In this document: positions 21,929-35,800 of the stretch, piece after piece | Position numbering within the stretch: the first letter of the stretch is position 1 | Layout: each line of letters starts with the position of its first letter | Assembly: GCA_032871835.1 (NCBI GenBank) | Contig: CM065301.1 | Coordinates: 33,860,405 to 33,924,404 of the forward strand | Origin: Dipteronia dyeriana | Lineage: Eukaryota > Streptophyta > Magnoliopsida > Sapindales > Sapindaceae | Direction of reading: 5' to 3' | Length of the DNA stretch: 64,000 nt | Notes under the pieces: generated by a model | Databases searched by the model: none | Told to the model about the DNA's origin: nothing | The model's input: only the letters and a program-made list of their open reading frames with translations | Translations under genes and position numbers: made by a program

Positions 21929-22691
21929 GTTAGGATTTGGCTCATATTATCAAGTGAACCCAATGTGAACCAAACAAGACTAAATTGATGTTAAACTTCT
22001 TGGAGACGTGGGAAAGTAATTGGAAGTTGAAGATGGTGTTTTAAGAAGGTCTGAAGTCTAAAAAACGAACTGAAGAAATAGATTCTAGAAGGAACCGCGG
22101 CACAGGGATCGGTCGATACTAGGAGATCAATTGTGGTGTAGACCGCGGCGGAGGTAAAGACACCAACTGTGGTATTATGAGCGGTGGACAACAACGGCTT
22201 TGTATGGCATAGGGCACAAGTGGCCAACAGTGACCCAGACTGTGATGGTAACAGATTTTTCCAAAATTAGGATTGTTGAGTGAAAATAGGAAATATTTTC
22301 ATCTTAAAGTTCTTGTGCTTATTAGAAAAGGAACAAGAGTTTGCCTTCATAAAAAATAAGAAAGCCGTGTACTTGATGGAAAAAGATTTCTCCTTAACAA
22401 GAAGACTTGTCATAGATAGGAAATAACATTTATATGGAACAATTAATTCTTGTACATTTAGGAGTAGTATTTCCTTTTATCTTAAACTCCATATAACTAG
22501 TATAAATAGAACATTGTATCTAGGTTATTTGGTGTGGAGAAAAAGAACATTATGTAACATCAGAGAGTGTGGGTGAGATCAAGGGGAGACCCATGGGATT
22601 ATCTGTTGAGGTATCTAAGGGAATATCAATAGATCAAGTTAGAGATCCATGGGTGATATTCAGGGGAGACCTAGGGGATATTGAGGGTTTC
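21929..22691 (+). mobile_element. Family C LTR2, first part
   Basis: It starts TGTTAGGATTTGGCTCAT. A promoter-like TATAAATA lies at 22501-22508. It is cut by the family B copia after GTTTC (22687-22691) and resumes at 44026. Confidence 0.88.
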
Positions 22692-24899
22692 TGTAGCGAA
22701 AAATCAATTCAAAAATGCGGCGGAAGCGTAAAATTAGGGTTTGGTATATTTTAAATATTTTCCCTTTAAATGAAAGAAACTTAACCCTATATTAATCAAA
22801 GTATATTAAAAGCATCATACCTTTTTTTTGTGACATTCGAACTATCATCAAATTAAATCCGTAAGATCTTCCAATCTAATCACAAACATGAATCATCTAG
22901 GAGCGTAGGCGCCCTTTTTTTGAATTGTATACCTGAGGATGTAAACAAACAAAATATTTTTCTTTTGTTAGTCACAATAATCCTCCTAGAGAAAACTCAA
23001 GAACATTCGGTCACTTGTGAATTATCAATCTATTTGATTGAAACTCGTGTGAACCATAATTCGATGTTGAACCTTTTGATGTAAAGGCTACTAGTGCACT
23101 ATCAAAAATAAAACATTCTCTCTTTTCTCTATTCTTGGGCGAATTCTTCACACAAAGAGTTGGACAAAGTTTTATTTTTTAAACTTAAAAAAAAACAAAT
23201 AAAATAAACTTCACACACCAAAAATTAGGTCTTGGTCAAAATTCTATATAGATTTATATATAGGTGGCCGAAAATCATCCTAGAAAAAGGATTTCTACTT
23301 CACCAAGACTTCTACCAAATTTTGGATTCAATCCTTTCAAAAAGAGGATTTCTTTTACACACTAAAACTCCTAATCCAACTCAAATAGTGTATTTATTCA
23401 ATAACCAATTATTGAATATAAATTAAATTGTGACTAAAACAAAAACTTTCTAATTTGACCAATTGTCAATTAGAGTCCTAATATAAATCAAATACTTCCT
23501 AATTTGACTAGATAAATAAATTCTTTTTATTTATCTAATTATCAAATATAGTATTTGATAATTATCATATTACCACCAATAATATGACACAAGGAGACCT
23601 TCTCCTACTAAGAAAAAGATTTTGACTTTTAATTAAATACTTAATTAATTTCCATTTAATTAAATAATAAAATAAAAAAAACAATATAATAAGCTATTAT
23701 ATATAGCCTCATCCACCCAAGCCAATATATATGGGTCAATATTGTTTTTTTTTCGATTTTATTAAATCCGTTGGACCTTAATAAAAAGTCCACATGTAAA
23801 CTATACCCATTCTTACCAAAAGAAATAAGTCCACATGCCTTAATACAATTCAGGATGGACCCATAAATTGGTTTAGTAGAATATATCAAGTAATCCATGC
23901 AAGTTTGTATGAATTGGGGATCTTGGCGGGACATCTAAATTCAAGCTCCAATAGACATAACCTAATCACAATCAACAAATAACTCACTTAGGTCCAATCT
24001 ATTAATTTTAGTTGACTCCACTAAAGAACTAAAATTGAACTCTCAAATAAAGATGCAATCAGTTAATATTGCTCATCCTTACCCTAGACAATCTTAATGG
24101 AGAAAGTGTGTCCTCTTGAAGAATATGAGTAATCGCCAAGAGCTTATAGACCGCCTATAGCTCTCCAAGTTACTAGATTTACTCATATGACCACATTTTG
24201 AACTTGGATATTTTGACTAGTCTAGAAGCCATATTTCAATAGACGAAAACTTAACGTTAAGATTTAATATCCAATACCTTAAAACATCCATATGATGATA
24301 TTCTACTCTCATTTAATAAATGGAGCCACAATATCCATATCTATAAATGAAGTCCTCTATCGATTAACAAATGAATACCAACAAACTATCGAGGATAGAC
24401 TATGCTATATAATCGTACTCATTGATAGCTCAAATGATAACACTTGCAACCTTATGTCCATAATTTATCTCAGGATTGAGATAGACTCTCTGATTGTCTT
24501 CAAATGAAAAATTTTATCCATTGACGGTTCCGGATAGATTCTTTTGCCAAAAGACACCACACTTCGATGATTTTAGACTCATCATAACACATTTGATCCC
24601 ACTCGATTGCTAGTAAAAAAATCTGCAACTCTGACATAATAAAGGCACCCAACCTTTATCTTAAGTAGTGAATATTATTCAAGACTAACTAAAGAATTGT
24701 GTCAACCTCATACATATCTAGATGTACGAACAATTCTTCTTTTCACATAGTCTTTTGACCTTATGATTATTTACTTTTGACAATTATAATAATTAAACTA
24801 TAAATGCTATAAGATTTGTTAAACTAGAAATCGTTTTATTAGTAAGAAAAGATTGTCAAATACATTATTACACTCTTGCTATCAAGCATAATCCCAACA
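22692..24899 (-). mobile_element. Family B 3' LTR (2208 bp)
   Basis: Read on the minus strand it starts TGTTGGGATTATGCTTG and ends with ...TCGCTACA at 22692. It matches the solo LTR 2896-5379 and the partial LTR 45069-47101 in opposite orientation. The opposite-strand 71-codon frame (24292-24507, + strand) is open here too. Confidence 0.9.
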
Positions 24900-24912
24900 A
24901 CACCCACTTGCT

Positions 24913-27781
24913 CTATAGCAAATGTGTCATATCTCTTATCCCTATATTCTTTAGGTGCTTATCAAAACTATTATATGAAAGAGCCGTTGTAAAGGGATCC
25001 GCTAGATTTTCTGCTGACGCGATCTTGGTTATCGTCATGTCTCCCATATGCACAATTTCCCTTAAAATGTGATATTTTCTTTCAATGTGTTTCCCTTTCT
25101 TATGACTTCTTGGTTCTCTTGAATTAGCTACTGCTCCACTATTGTCACAATAGATAATGTTCTGCTTATTCACATCAGGAACCACTTCCAAGTCAATCAA
25201 GAATTGGCGGAGCAGAGCCAGACACCCTTTTTAGGAGCCTCGCATGCGACAACATACTCAGCATTCATGGTGGAATCAGCAATACAAGATTGCTTGGTAC
25301 TCCTCCTTATGACAGCCCTTCCTCCAAGAGTAAACACATATCATAATGTTGATCTTCTGGAGTCAAAATCCGATTGAAAATCAAAATCTGTATACCCAAC
25401 AGGAATTAAATCTCCTCCAAAGTATACAAGCATATAATCTCTCATTCTTCTGAGATACTTGAAAATATACTTAACTCCCGTCCAGTGATCAGGACTAGGT
25501 TTCAATTGAAACCTACTAATGATGCCAACAACAAAACAAATATCTAGTCTATTGCAGAGATTGCATACATAAGACTTCCAACCATCGAGGCATATGAAGC
25601 CCTACTCATGAATTGGTTTTCATGCTCATTCTTAGGAACTTATCCATTAAAAAGTTTTTTTCCATGTCTAAAAGGTAACATACCTTTCTTGGAATCTTGC
25701 ATGGAAAACCTAGACAATATTTTATCTACGTATGAAGCTTGGGATAATGCAATCGGTCTATTGTTTCTATCCCTTATGACTTGGATACCAAGAATAAAAC
25801 TTACTTCTCCTAAGTCCTTCATATCAAATTGTTTTGCTAACCATTTTTTTACTGATGTTTATACACCTACATCGTTTCTGATGAGTATTATATCATCAAC
25901 GTAAATAAATAGGAAAACCAACTTGTCACCTTTGATCTTTTTGTATACATAAGGTTCGCCAAGGTTTTGAATAAATCCAAAACTTTTCTTAGCTTGTCCA
26001 AACCTTATGTTCCAGAATCTGGATGCTTGCTTCAATCCATATATAGATCCTTACAACTTTTATACCTATTCATCTTGGTCTTTTTCACTTAATTCTTCTG
26101 GTTGCATCATATAGATGCTTTCGTCAAGACTTCCACTAAAGAAAGATGTCTTGACGTCCATTTGCCAAATCTCTAGGTCTACAAATGTCGCAACGGATAA
26201 GAGTAACCTAATGGACTTAAGCGTGGCCGATAAGAGAGGGTTTCCTCATAATCGATACCTTCTTTTTATGTATAACCTTTAGCTACCAATCTAGCTTTAA
26301 AGGTTTCCACATTTTCATCCATTCCACTTTTCCTCTTGTATACCCACTTGCACTCGATGGGCTTTATCCCTTCAGGCAAGTCTACAAGAGACTAGACTTT
26401 GTTTTTGAACATAGATTCAATTTCAAATTGCATTGCCTTTTGCCAATGGTGACAATCAACATCCTCCATGGCTTCCTTGTAAGCGTATGGATCATCATCG
26501 TCCGGGAGATTCTTCACTGATTCTCCTAAACCGATGTATCTCTCTGGTTGTCTACTAACCCTCCCACTACGATAAGGAATGGTAGGTTTTTGATATTGTG
26601 TTAGTATGGAACTTACAATTGGGCTAGTTGTGAAACCTCTTGTGGAATTGTATCTCCTGAAAGCTCATTCAGAACAATTATACTTTTAGGCACAAAATTA
26701 TTCATATAGTCCTTTTCCAGAAATTTAGCATTTTACGAAATAAATACTTTAAGATCTAAAGGACTATAGAAATAATAATTGTAGGTTCCTTCTGGATACC
26801 CTACTAGTATGCATGTTTCTAAAAGGGACAACATCTTTTCTGTCTTTTCTTTTAACACATGCGCAGAACATCCAAATATCCTTAAGTGTTGTAAACTAGG
26901 CTTTCGTCCAGTCCACAACTCATGCAGTATTTTAGGAACTGACTTAGATGGTACATCGTTTAGAATGTACATAGTATTTTGTACAGCATATCCCTAAACA
27001 GAATTTGGAAGCGTTGAATAACTTAACACAGACCTAACCATGTCCAAAAGAGTTTTACTTCTCCTTTCTGCCACACTATTTTTTTGAGGTGTACCTAGTG
27101 TAAAAAATTGAGAAATTATCCCATTATCAATAAGATATTGTTGAAACTCACCATATAGATATTCTCCCCCACGATTAGGCCTCAAGATTTTTATGCGTTT
27201 CTCAAGCTGATTTTTGACTTCAGCTTGAAATGCTTTGAACATGTCAAAAACATCCGACTTATGTCTCATGAGATACACATAGCCAAATCTTGAGTAATCA
27301 TTCATGAAAGTAATGAAGTACTCATATCTACCTCTAGCTTGAATGCTCAGAGGACCACCCACATACATCAGTGTGTATTAATCCTAAACATCCAGTGGCT
27401 TTTGTCTCATTGGTCGTGAACGACCTTTTGGTTATCTTACCTCCAGACAAGATTAACAAGTTGATAGATCATCAACCTTTTAGTCAATTAAAGGTCTATC
27501 ACTAACAAATATTTTTGTCCTATCAAGGTTAATATGACCTAGGCACAAATGCCATAGGTAGGTTTCATCTTTTGATAATTGTCATTCTTACTAATAATAA
27601 TTTTTTTATTAAAAGTAACAGAATATCCAAATTTTTTTATACAAGAAACTGAAAATAAATTCCACTTGAATTCAGGTACGCAATAAACGTCTACTAAATC
27701 CAAATGCCTACTAGAATCTAAATTAATTCCAATATCTCTCACTACACTGGCAGACACCAATGCTCCATTGCCTAAATGCAA
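24913..27781 (-). pseudogene. Family B copia pol remnants (protease, integrase, RT, RNase H)
   Basis: From the 5' side on the minus strand the order is as follows. A protease C-terminal part (27539-27781, LGNGALVSA...). An integrase core (26994-27368, GPLSIQARG and DYSRFGYVYL) in which the second catalytic position reads LRPNRGGEY where active copia elements have Asp, while the third-residue block NSVAERRS keeps its Glu. An integrase C-terminal part (26733-26972, FGCSAHVLKEK). Reverse transcriptase fragments, including a YVDD box near 25900-25910 and KDLGEVSFILGIQV (25640-25822). Copia RNase H (24913-25200, IYCDNSGAVANSREP and HIERKYHILRE). Several frameshifts and stops separate the pieces. 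Order PR-IN-RT-RH is that of copia. Confidence 0.88.
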
Positions 27782-28293
27782 TTTGAATTCATTTTCGTAG
27801 AGTCTTTTTCTTTCATAGAACCCTTTTCACCACAAAGGAAACACTTCCCTTTGATCTTGGTCACTTTCTTGGTCTCTTTCTTGTTAGTTCCAAGTTTCTT
27901 TATCTTATGTTGTTTTGTTAACTTCTTACGGGTTTTAATAGTAGCAACTTTACTAACCAAATGAACCTCTTGACCCTTGCCTTTCACAAGAATGTTTTCG
28001 GTGCTTTGAACATCTTGCATCACGACCTGAAAGGTGTATTCGTTATTGTTCAAGATGTATTCCAACTTGAACTGATCAAAGGAATTTGATAGTGAGTTGA
28101 CAATCATGTCAATTTTTGTCTCACCATCTATCTCAGCACCATTGAGTTCATCAATGTTGAGATGTGCTATGACTTTCATCATGTGATCTTTCACAGCCTG
28201 TCCAGGTTTCATCCTAAGATTCATGAAAGCAGTCACTGCCTCACTCTTAGTTGTCCTGGACTTCATAGCAAGCATCTCCTCCAGAGACATCAT
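27772..28293 (-). pseudogene. Family B copia gag, C-terminal part
   Basis: It contains the copia gag helical region (AFMNLRMKPGQAVKDHM, HLNIDELNGAEIDGE, IVNSLSNSFDQF), a Lys-rich linker and a ruined zinc knuckle (CFLCGEKGS..., lacking the His and last Cys). The N-terminal part of gag is not recognisable upstream. It overlaps the protease fragment's edge in another frame, a sign of frameshift. Confidence 0.8.
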
Positions 28294-29930
28294 TGATACT
28301 CATCTATTTACTCCTCAATAGATTCATTAGTAGGAGTAAGTGATTTAGGAATAGACAAAACGAACTTATGGTTTTTCAACTTGTAACAACAACCCAATAT
28401 TCCTTTTCCATGTGACATAATTATCATCGGTTTAAGTATTATCTTTTAGGATGTTTGATTAGGGATTTGTTTTTAATAACAAAAATTATATAAGTAAACA
28501 ATCATGATAAAGCACTTTCGAATAATTATATTGAATTAAATAAAATAATTCAAAAGTAAATTTCAACGATGATCCAATGCCCATAAATGTCACTCCTCCT
28601 TTGAGAGTTGGTACCATCTACTAGTTGGACTAGGTCCCACCTAATTGTTAACATAACAACCAACGTTTTCAATTTTAGCCTTGCAATTTTATTAATAAAA
28701 ACTATTGGGAGGATTTTAATAAAATCACATTGAGTGTATTACTAGGTTATCGACCTTCAATATATTCCCTCACAGATATCCTTTCTTTGAGAGTAGATAT
28801 CGTTTGGGTCAATTGTCTAGTCTATCCTTGTAAGGAAGTATCTTGCTAAATTCCATCATGAATACCCCTTGGGGGGTTATTACATGAAACATAAAGCTCA
28901 ACAAAACTTGGAGGCCGTAGGTGTTCCAAAACACCTTCTTCCACTCAATTACGTTATACGTGTGATTGAATTCCATATAATGATTTACCAAGTTATCTAG
29001 ATGTCAATTAGATACATAAACCATTCAATGTATGTTCATCTCAAAAGAGATATATGAGTGGCTCTCCTATTCTATATGCCATGTTATCAACTAATGACAA
29101 ATATTGCAATATTTATAAAAATATAAATAGATACAATTCTGGTCCATCCTAGAAAAACAAGTAAATTGCAATTTTGGAATACAAAAAATCATTTATTGAC
29201 GAACAATTCTTCACGCTGCCATCGTTTGCGCACCCATTGGCTGCCTCCCATAGGCGTGCACACCCCACAACCCCATAAATGGATGCCATGCACAACCCAT
29301 GGCTTCCATAGAGTTGCCGTACGCAGCCATGCCACAACAATTGTCGCCGCGTACTCATTCGCACGCACGTTTGTTGCTATGGCTCGCACAGTCCAAAAAA
29401 ATTTTCGGTTACTTCCAATTCTTCAAACCTTCAAGTCTTCGATACATGAATATATTACAGAAGAGTTTTAAATAATAAAATACTGTAGTTTTTTAAATTA
29501 AAACTACTGTAGTATTTTTAATACAATATAGTGCAGTTTTTTTTAATTACAATATTTTCCTACGGTATTTTTATTACAATAGCAAAATAAATAAAAAACT
29601 TAGCACCTACCAAAAAGGAAATTAAGGCCATGATTTACCATCCTTCTTGTTACAATCCCAAAACAAAAATACATTGAAATTCTATGACCAAAATTGAGCA
29701 ATATCAATCCACATATAAAACATATATATATATATATATAAATATATATATATATCCATACATTCCAATGTAAATATATATATATATATATATACTCTAG
29801 GTATTCGCATATATATGTGTGTCATCACATTCTAAAACTTCCATATATACAATAAAAAGAAAAAAATTCATGTATATATATATATATATACATCAATTAA
29901 TCAAGAGTACAACGAGGCACTGATACCAAT
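28294..29930 (-). mobile_element. Family B leader region, unusually long and without recognised gag start
   Basis: There are 1.6 kb between the 5' LTR and recognisable gag. The primer site is at 29916-29928 (TGGTATCAGTGCC on the minus strand). A GC-rich patch at about 29210-29400 contrasts with AT-rich surroundings, including several (AT)n tracts at 29725-29890. No gag N-terminus was recognised. Open frames at 29149-29471 lie in the GC-rich patch on both strands and look like composition artefacts. Confidence 0.6.
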
Positions 29931-31591
29931 TGTGGGGCAAAATCAATTCAAAAATGCAGCGGAAGCGTAAAATTAGGGTTTGGTATATTTTAAATATTTT
30001 CCCTTTAAATGAAAGAAACTTAAACCTATATTAATCAACGTATATAAAAAGTATCGTATCCTTTTTTTTTTTTGACGTTCGAACTAGCGCCGAATTAAAT
30101 CTATAAGATCTTCCAATTTAATCACGAACGTGAATCACTTAGGAGCGTAGGCACCATTTCTTTGAATTGTATACCTGAGGATGGAAACAAACAAAATCTT
30201 TTTCTTTTGTTAGTCACAATAATCCTCTTAGAGAAAACTCAAGAACGTTCGGTCACTTGTGAATTATTAATCTATTTGATTGAAATTTGTGTGAACCTTA
30301 ATTCAATGTTGTACACAAAACCTTTTTATGTAAAGGCTACTAGTGCACTATCGAAAATAAAAGGTTCTCTCTATTCTCTATGCTTGGCCGAATTCTTCAT
30401 ATAAGGAGTTGGAAGAATTTTTTTTTAAACTCTTTTTATTAAAACAAATAAAATAAACTTCACACACCAAAAATTAGGACTTGGTCGAAATTCTATATAG
30501 TAGTATATATAGATGGCCGAAAATCATCCTAGAAAGAGGATTTCTACTTCACCAAGACTCCTATCAAAATTTGGATTCAATCCTCTCAAAAAGAGGATTT
30601 CTTTCACTCACCAAGACTCTTAATCCAACTCAAATGGTGTATTGATTCAATAACCAATTATTGAATATAAATGAAATTGTGACCAAATCAAAAACTTCAT
30701 AATTTGACCAATTGTCAATTAGAGTTCTAATAGAAATCAAATACTTTCTAATTTGACTAGATAAATAAATTTCTTTTATTTATCAAATTATCAAATATAG
30801 TATTTGATACTTATCATATTACCAACAATAATATGACACTAGGAGACCTTCTCTTAATAGGAAAGAAATTTTGACTTTTAATTAAATAATTAATTAATTT
30901 CCAAATATTTAGAATAATAAAAAAAAACAATATAATAAGCTATTATATATAGCCCTAGCCACCCAAGCCAATATATATGGCTCAATATTGTTTTTTTTTT
31001 TCATTTTTATTAAATCCGTTGGACCTTAATAAAAAGTCCATATGTGAACTAGACCCATTCTTACCAAAAGAAACAAGTCAACATGCCTTAATACAATTCA
31101 TGATGGACCCATAAATTAGTCTAGTAGAATATATCAAGTGATCCATGCAAGTTCGTGTGAATTGAGGATCTTGGCGGGCCATCTAAATTTAAGCTCCAAT
31201 AGACATAACCTAATCACAGTAAACAAATGATTCACTTATGTTCGATCTATTAATTTTAGTTCATTTCACTAATGAACTAAAATTGAACTCTTAAATAAAG
31301 ATACAATCAGTTAATATTGCTCATTTATACCTTAGACAATCTTAATGGAGAAAGTGTATCCTCGTGAAGAATATCAGTAATTGCCAAGAGCTTATAGACC
31401 GCCTATACCTCTCAAAGTTACCAGATTTACTCATATGACCACATTTCAAACTTAGATATTTTGACTTGTCCAGAAGCCATATTTCAATAGACCCTATTGA
31501 AAACTTAACATTAAGATTTAATATCCAATACCTTAAAACATCCATTTGATGATATTCTACTCTCATTTAATAAATGGAGCCATAATATCCA
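29931..31591 (-). mobile_element. Family B 5' LTR, 3' portion
   Basis: It matches 22692 onwards in the 3' LTR (AATTAGGGTTTGGTATATTTTAA). It breaks off at 31591 where the gypsy LTR begins, and the remaining ~0.6 kb of the LTR is at 43417-44020. Confidence 0.9.
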
Positions 31592-32492
31592 TGTTGACGT
31601 CGATTTCTGGTTGTATAAGAAAAGCCAACAAGATTTGGATTTCAACTATGATCTCAAAGAGAAAGAGAAGGAGAAAGTAATCAGATGTAAGTTTTTACAT
31701 GGTAAAACTCCGATGACAGGAGAAACGTCCACGGGTGGTTGAATGATCAGCCGAGCCAAAATCCACTTTGAATAGAATAATTACAATTCTCGATCTCTTT
31801 TTTTTCTCTCTGTGTTTTTCTATGATTTTTGTATATTCCGTGTCTAGATTTTGTTATGAGATTATGGTCTATTTATATGCCCATAGAAACCTAATCTTCT
31901 TTGTACAAGTAATAAAATATCTTTGTATTTAATTATGATTGTTTGCTTGTTCAAAGTAGTTTGTCTTCTTTCCTGTTTCAGAGACTTGTATTGAGATCGA
32001 ATGGGACTCTAGTAATGTAGCCCAGTTAGGACTTATTTCCTTATAATAGCGGAGTCTTTTTGAAGAAATAAAATTGTTGCCTGATTAGGAACTCTTTCTG
32101 CTTGATATTCTTTTCTTCTGGGAATTCCTCTTTGACATGGATATCTTCACGTGTTTTAATGACTTGATTCGTGTGAACTACGCGCTGGGCTTTTTATTCG
32201 ATTATCTTTATGTTTGTCTCGAGTTGGACACGATATCAGCTGGTCCCGAATGATGTCATTTGATCCCAAGTAGAAAATGTCACCAACTAGCCCCGAGTAT
32301 CTTTACCTGACCCCGAGTAGTATATGACGTCAGTTGACCCCGAGCAGGTCTTGTTCCATATTTGTTTATTCGGGCTTCTCTTCTTTGGTGATGCCTTGCA
32401 GGATATTTTCTGAATGCCTAGTCGGATGTCCACCTGGCAATTTTATTCTCTTTGTCCAGGATGTGTACATCTAATAAAATTTACATATGACA
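31592..32492 (-). mobile_element. Gypsy 3' LTR
   Basis: On the minus strand it starts TGTCATATGTAAATTT and ends GACGTCAACA. It is bordered internally at 32493-32510 by the polypurine tract (TTTAAGGGGGTAT on the minus strand). Confidence 0.92.
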
Positions 32493-32850
32493 ATACCCCC
32501 TTAAAATATTTTTGTCGAATAGGGCTTCGTTTCGGGCAAAAGTATTTTAATCAACTCATCAATTTTTACACCTATTTAATGCCAGGGTAAATGTCTTGTC
32601 ATAATGTCGTGTCTTAATGGTGACCCTATAAATTTGATTTGCCTCCTCACGCGAGATCTCAATGATAGAGACGTTTTGGAGTTCTGACGGTGAAAGTCAA
32701 TTCTTCACTTAACACGTGTCCTGTGCCGCTTTATTTTTTAAAATCATTTATGAGAAATGACCTACGTGTCTCCCCGTGCACCGCCTACCTCATCAAATCT
32801 CGTCATAGATTTTTCCCACCTTGAGACCCTAGGGTTTCATACGGTTACCC

Positions 32851-35800
32851 CTATAAATTCTTCACTGAGGGGTTGTGCTGATTCATTCTCAAAAACTCAT
32901 ACCAGAAAATTTTCCTAGCCTAGATTTCGTCACGTAGAAAATCGCCATTCTCCGTCGAAGGTCTTTGCATCAGATTTCATTCAAGGTTAGTTTAAATGGA
33001 ACCAACTTCCCTTCTTCGACTTTGTACTATAACTCTTGAAGCGCTCGATCGTGGGGATTTCCAGTTGGTTTCCTACGTTCAAAGATAACTGGGGGAAATC
33101 CTCCATGATGAACCTCATTTTTTAAAAATCGACATTTCTGGGCTTCATCCTGACGTCCATTTTTATGTATCCAGTTTTGATTCTTTATCTAGTTCTAAAT
33201 TTGTCATTTCTAATCATAGGGTACCACTTCGATCAAGGATGGGAAAGCATCAAAGCAAAAGCGAAGTTCACAACCACAACTCGGGCAGCGTCCGAATTAG
33301 GGAGCAGATTATTGACGAGAACTATATTGAAGAGGCTTTTAGAGTATCTCGTCTCTCTTTCTCTGTTGGTTTGATTCCAAACCGAATGTGGTCGGGGCAG
33401 ATGAGATCGGGAAATATCGTGCCTGATTCGATCTGGACAATTCAGTTACTTTGATTTCTGCTGGTGATAGAGCTGCATGGAATCCTCCCCCAAGAATGGT
33501 GGCAATCGATGGATCCATGCTCTACTACGGTGTCACTCTTCCCCTTCAACCGTTCATCACTTGGTTTCTAGCTGAAGTAGGGATCGCTCCGGCTCAACTG
33601 GCCCTGAACAGCTACAAGATCTTGATGTGCATGTGGCACAAGTACAGCCGAATGAACTTGTCACTGCCCTCCCCGAGTGAAATCAGGCACTTCTTCATGC
33701 TGAGGTAGTCTTGTAAGACAAGGACTTATTTCCTCGTGTCAAACCTACCAGACTGCTGGGTCCCCTAAGAGACAAAGGTGAATTCGAGAGTTGATACCTC
33801 TGATGACCCAAAAAGAGGGGTTTTGTATGGGGGTTCCCTTCATCCAACAAGTTCTGGAAGAACAGTTGGTTTTTTATTGGAGGGAATCTCGGTCTTGAAG
33901 TCATTCTCTCGGCTGGGAAAACTCGGATAGTGATGAAAGTTCCCCATTTTTTTTGTTCCCCCGAGGTATGGAACAATAAAAAGCTCGACTTCAGTGATAC
34001 TGAGCTAACCATACTTGTTCAGACAGCAGTTAGCACTCTAGAGAAGAGGAGCAAGAATTATCTTTTCAATGATACAAAAATGATAGAGCTAGGCTTCTTT
34101 GGCCAGATTTCGGGCTACCGCAGGCGATGTAAGTGGTCTTTGTAACCTCTCTTTTTTGTATTCTTATTTTTTACTTTTTGTATTCTGGCGTGATTCCTAT
34201 TTTTTCTTCTAAGTGTATTACACGGACATCGTCTACAACGTTCAAGCTCACCAAGTGAAGTTGAAAAGAAACTTCTCGTCAGAGCAATGATGGTATTGCC
34301 CCGCTTGAGTCTGACAAGGAACCTGATACGGTTGAGGAGCAGGTCCCCGAATATATCCCTGAGGAATTCGTTCGACTGACCGTAGGGGAGTCTTGTGGTC
34401 CGAGTGGCCAAACGGATCATACTCAAAAGTTGCCTGATGACAAGGGGAGGCAAAGCGAGGGTCTTAGTGAAGGGCTTGTCGAGCGGTCAGACGCCGGTAA
34501 TGGTGGTGAAACTTTCAAGGGTCAAATACATACAGATCCCTAGTTTTTCAAATCTTTCCGGGATGATCCTCAGGAGGATCCCGCAGCTGATCTCAGCTTC
34601 CACTGTTCTCGAGCTGAGTAACGAAAAGCGGTTGACTCTCTCACTCGCCCTCTCAAGGTTCCTTGAGTGGTTTCATTTGTTGAATTAAGTTATAAAGACG
34701 CCGAGGCTGATATTCCCCCGAGTGTTCATGTCAAAGCATCGACGGGTGTGGAGACTTCGGACCCGATAAGGGGCTTCCCCCCCCCCCCCCCAAGGTTGAA
34801 GATGCCGGAGCTGAACCCTCATATGGCTCTTCCTATACTTCCCTCAAGGATTTGCTGCAGGCGATGTCTTCTGGTCGGGCTTTCATTGGGGATGACCGCT
34901 TGAGCTGTTTTCGTGGTGGCTCTTTAACGGAGCTTCTTCAGAATGTTTTCAATGGCGCATCTTATGTAAGTTATTCCTAACTCTTCAATTGTCCTACTTG
35001 TTTGCCAGATTTTTAATTAAACTTCTTTGTAGATGGTGGCCTAGTTCGCTGAGCTGGTTCAGACGCAGCAACATCAGGCTGATAGAATAAGGCGTCGGCT
35101 TAGCTAAAGGAAAGTAAGGACAGCCGTGCTCAGGTTGAATTGGCTTATCAACAAGAGGTTGGCTCTACCCAAGTGTTTACCGACAACTATTTGGAGAAGC
35201 AGGAGGAGGCCGATGAAAGGGCTTCTTTGGCAGAAGAGAAGGCTATGTCTCTTCAAACCTTATTGTCTTCTACCCAAGAATCAATGCTTAAGGCCGAGCA
35301 GGAAGCAGAGCATTCTAAGTCGGCGCATGAATAGAAGATCGAAGACTTGGAACGCCAGGCTTTGACAGTTGAATCCCTATCCAAAAATGCTAGGATAGAA
35401 CTTGAAGTCCAAGGGTTGATCATTTTAAAAGATCCTCTGTCTACGATGCCCTTCTCCTTTAGGAGTTCCAGCAAGGGCTGGTTTCAGCTGGCGAGTTCTT
35501 CAAGGTTAAGAATCGGGCAACTGAAAAAGCCCAAACCAACTGGAATCTGTTGATCAAGAATCATGTGGATTGGTCCTTGGAATCTGTTCGGACTCAGATG
35601 AATGAGTGGAGAGCTTACTGCCGTAGCCGATGCAAATAGCCTCATCCCATGTATTTGGAGGTTCCATCCGAGCACTCCCTCTCAACTTCTTACACAGTCA
35701 GGAGTCGGTCGTGGAGGGTGTGGTGCCTGATGTCGGATCGATCCAAAAAGAAGATTAGAGCCAGTGGATGGACGATTCGGTCGACACAATTGCTTGGCCT

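Noticed and set aside
29149..29471. Overlapping ORFs on both strands in the GC-rich patch
   Set aside because: High GC lowers stop frequency, and frames on both strands are open at once. No motif was recognised.
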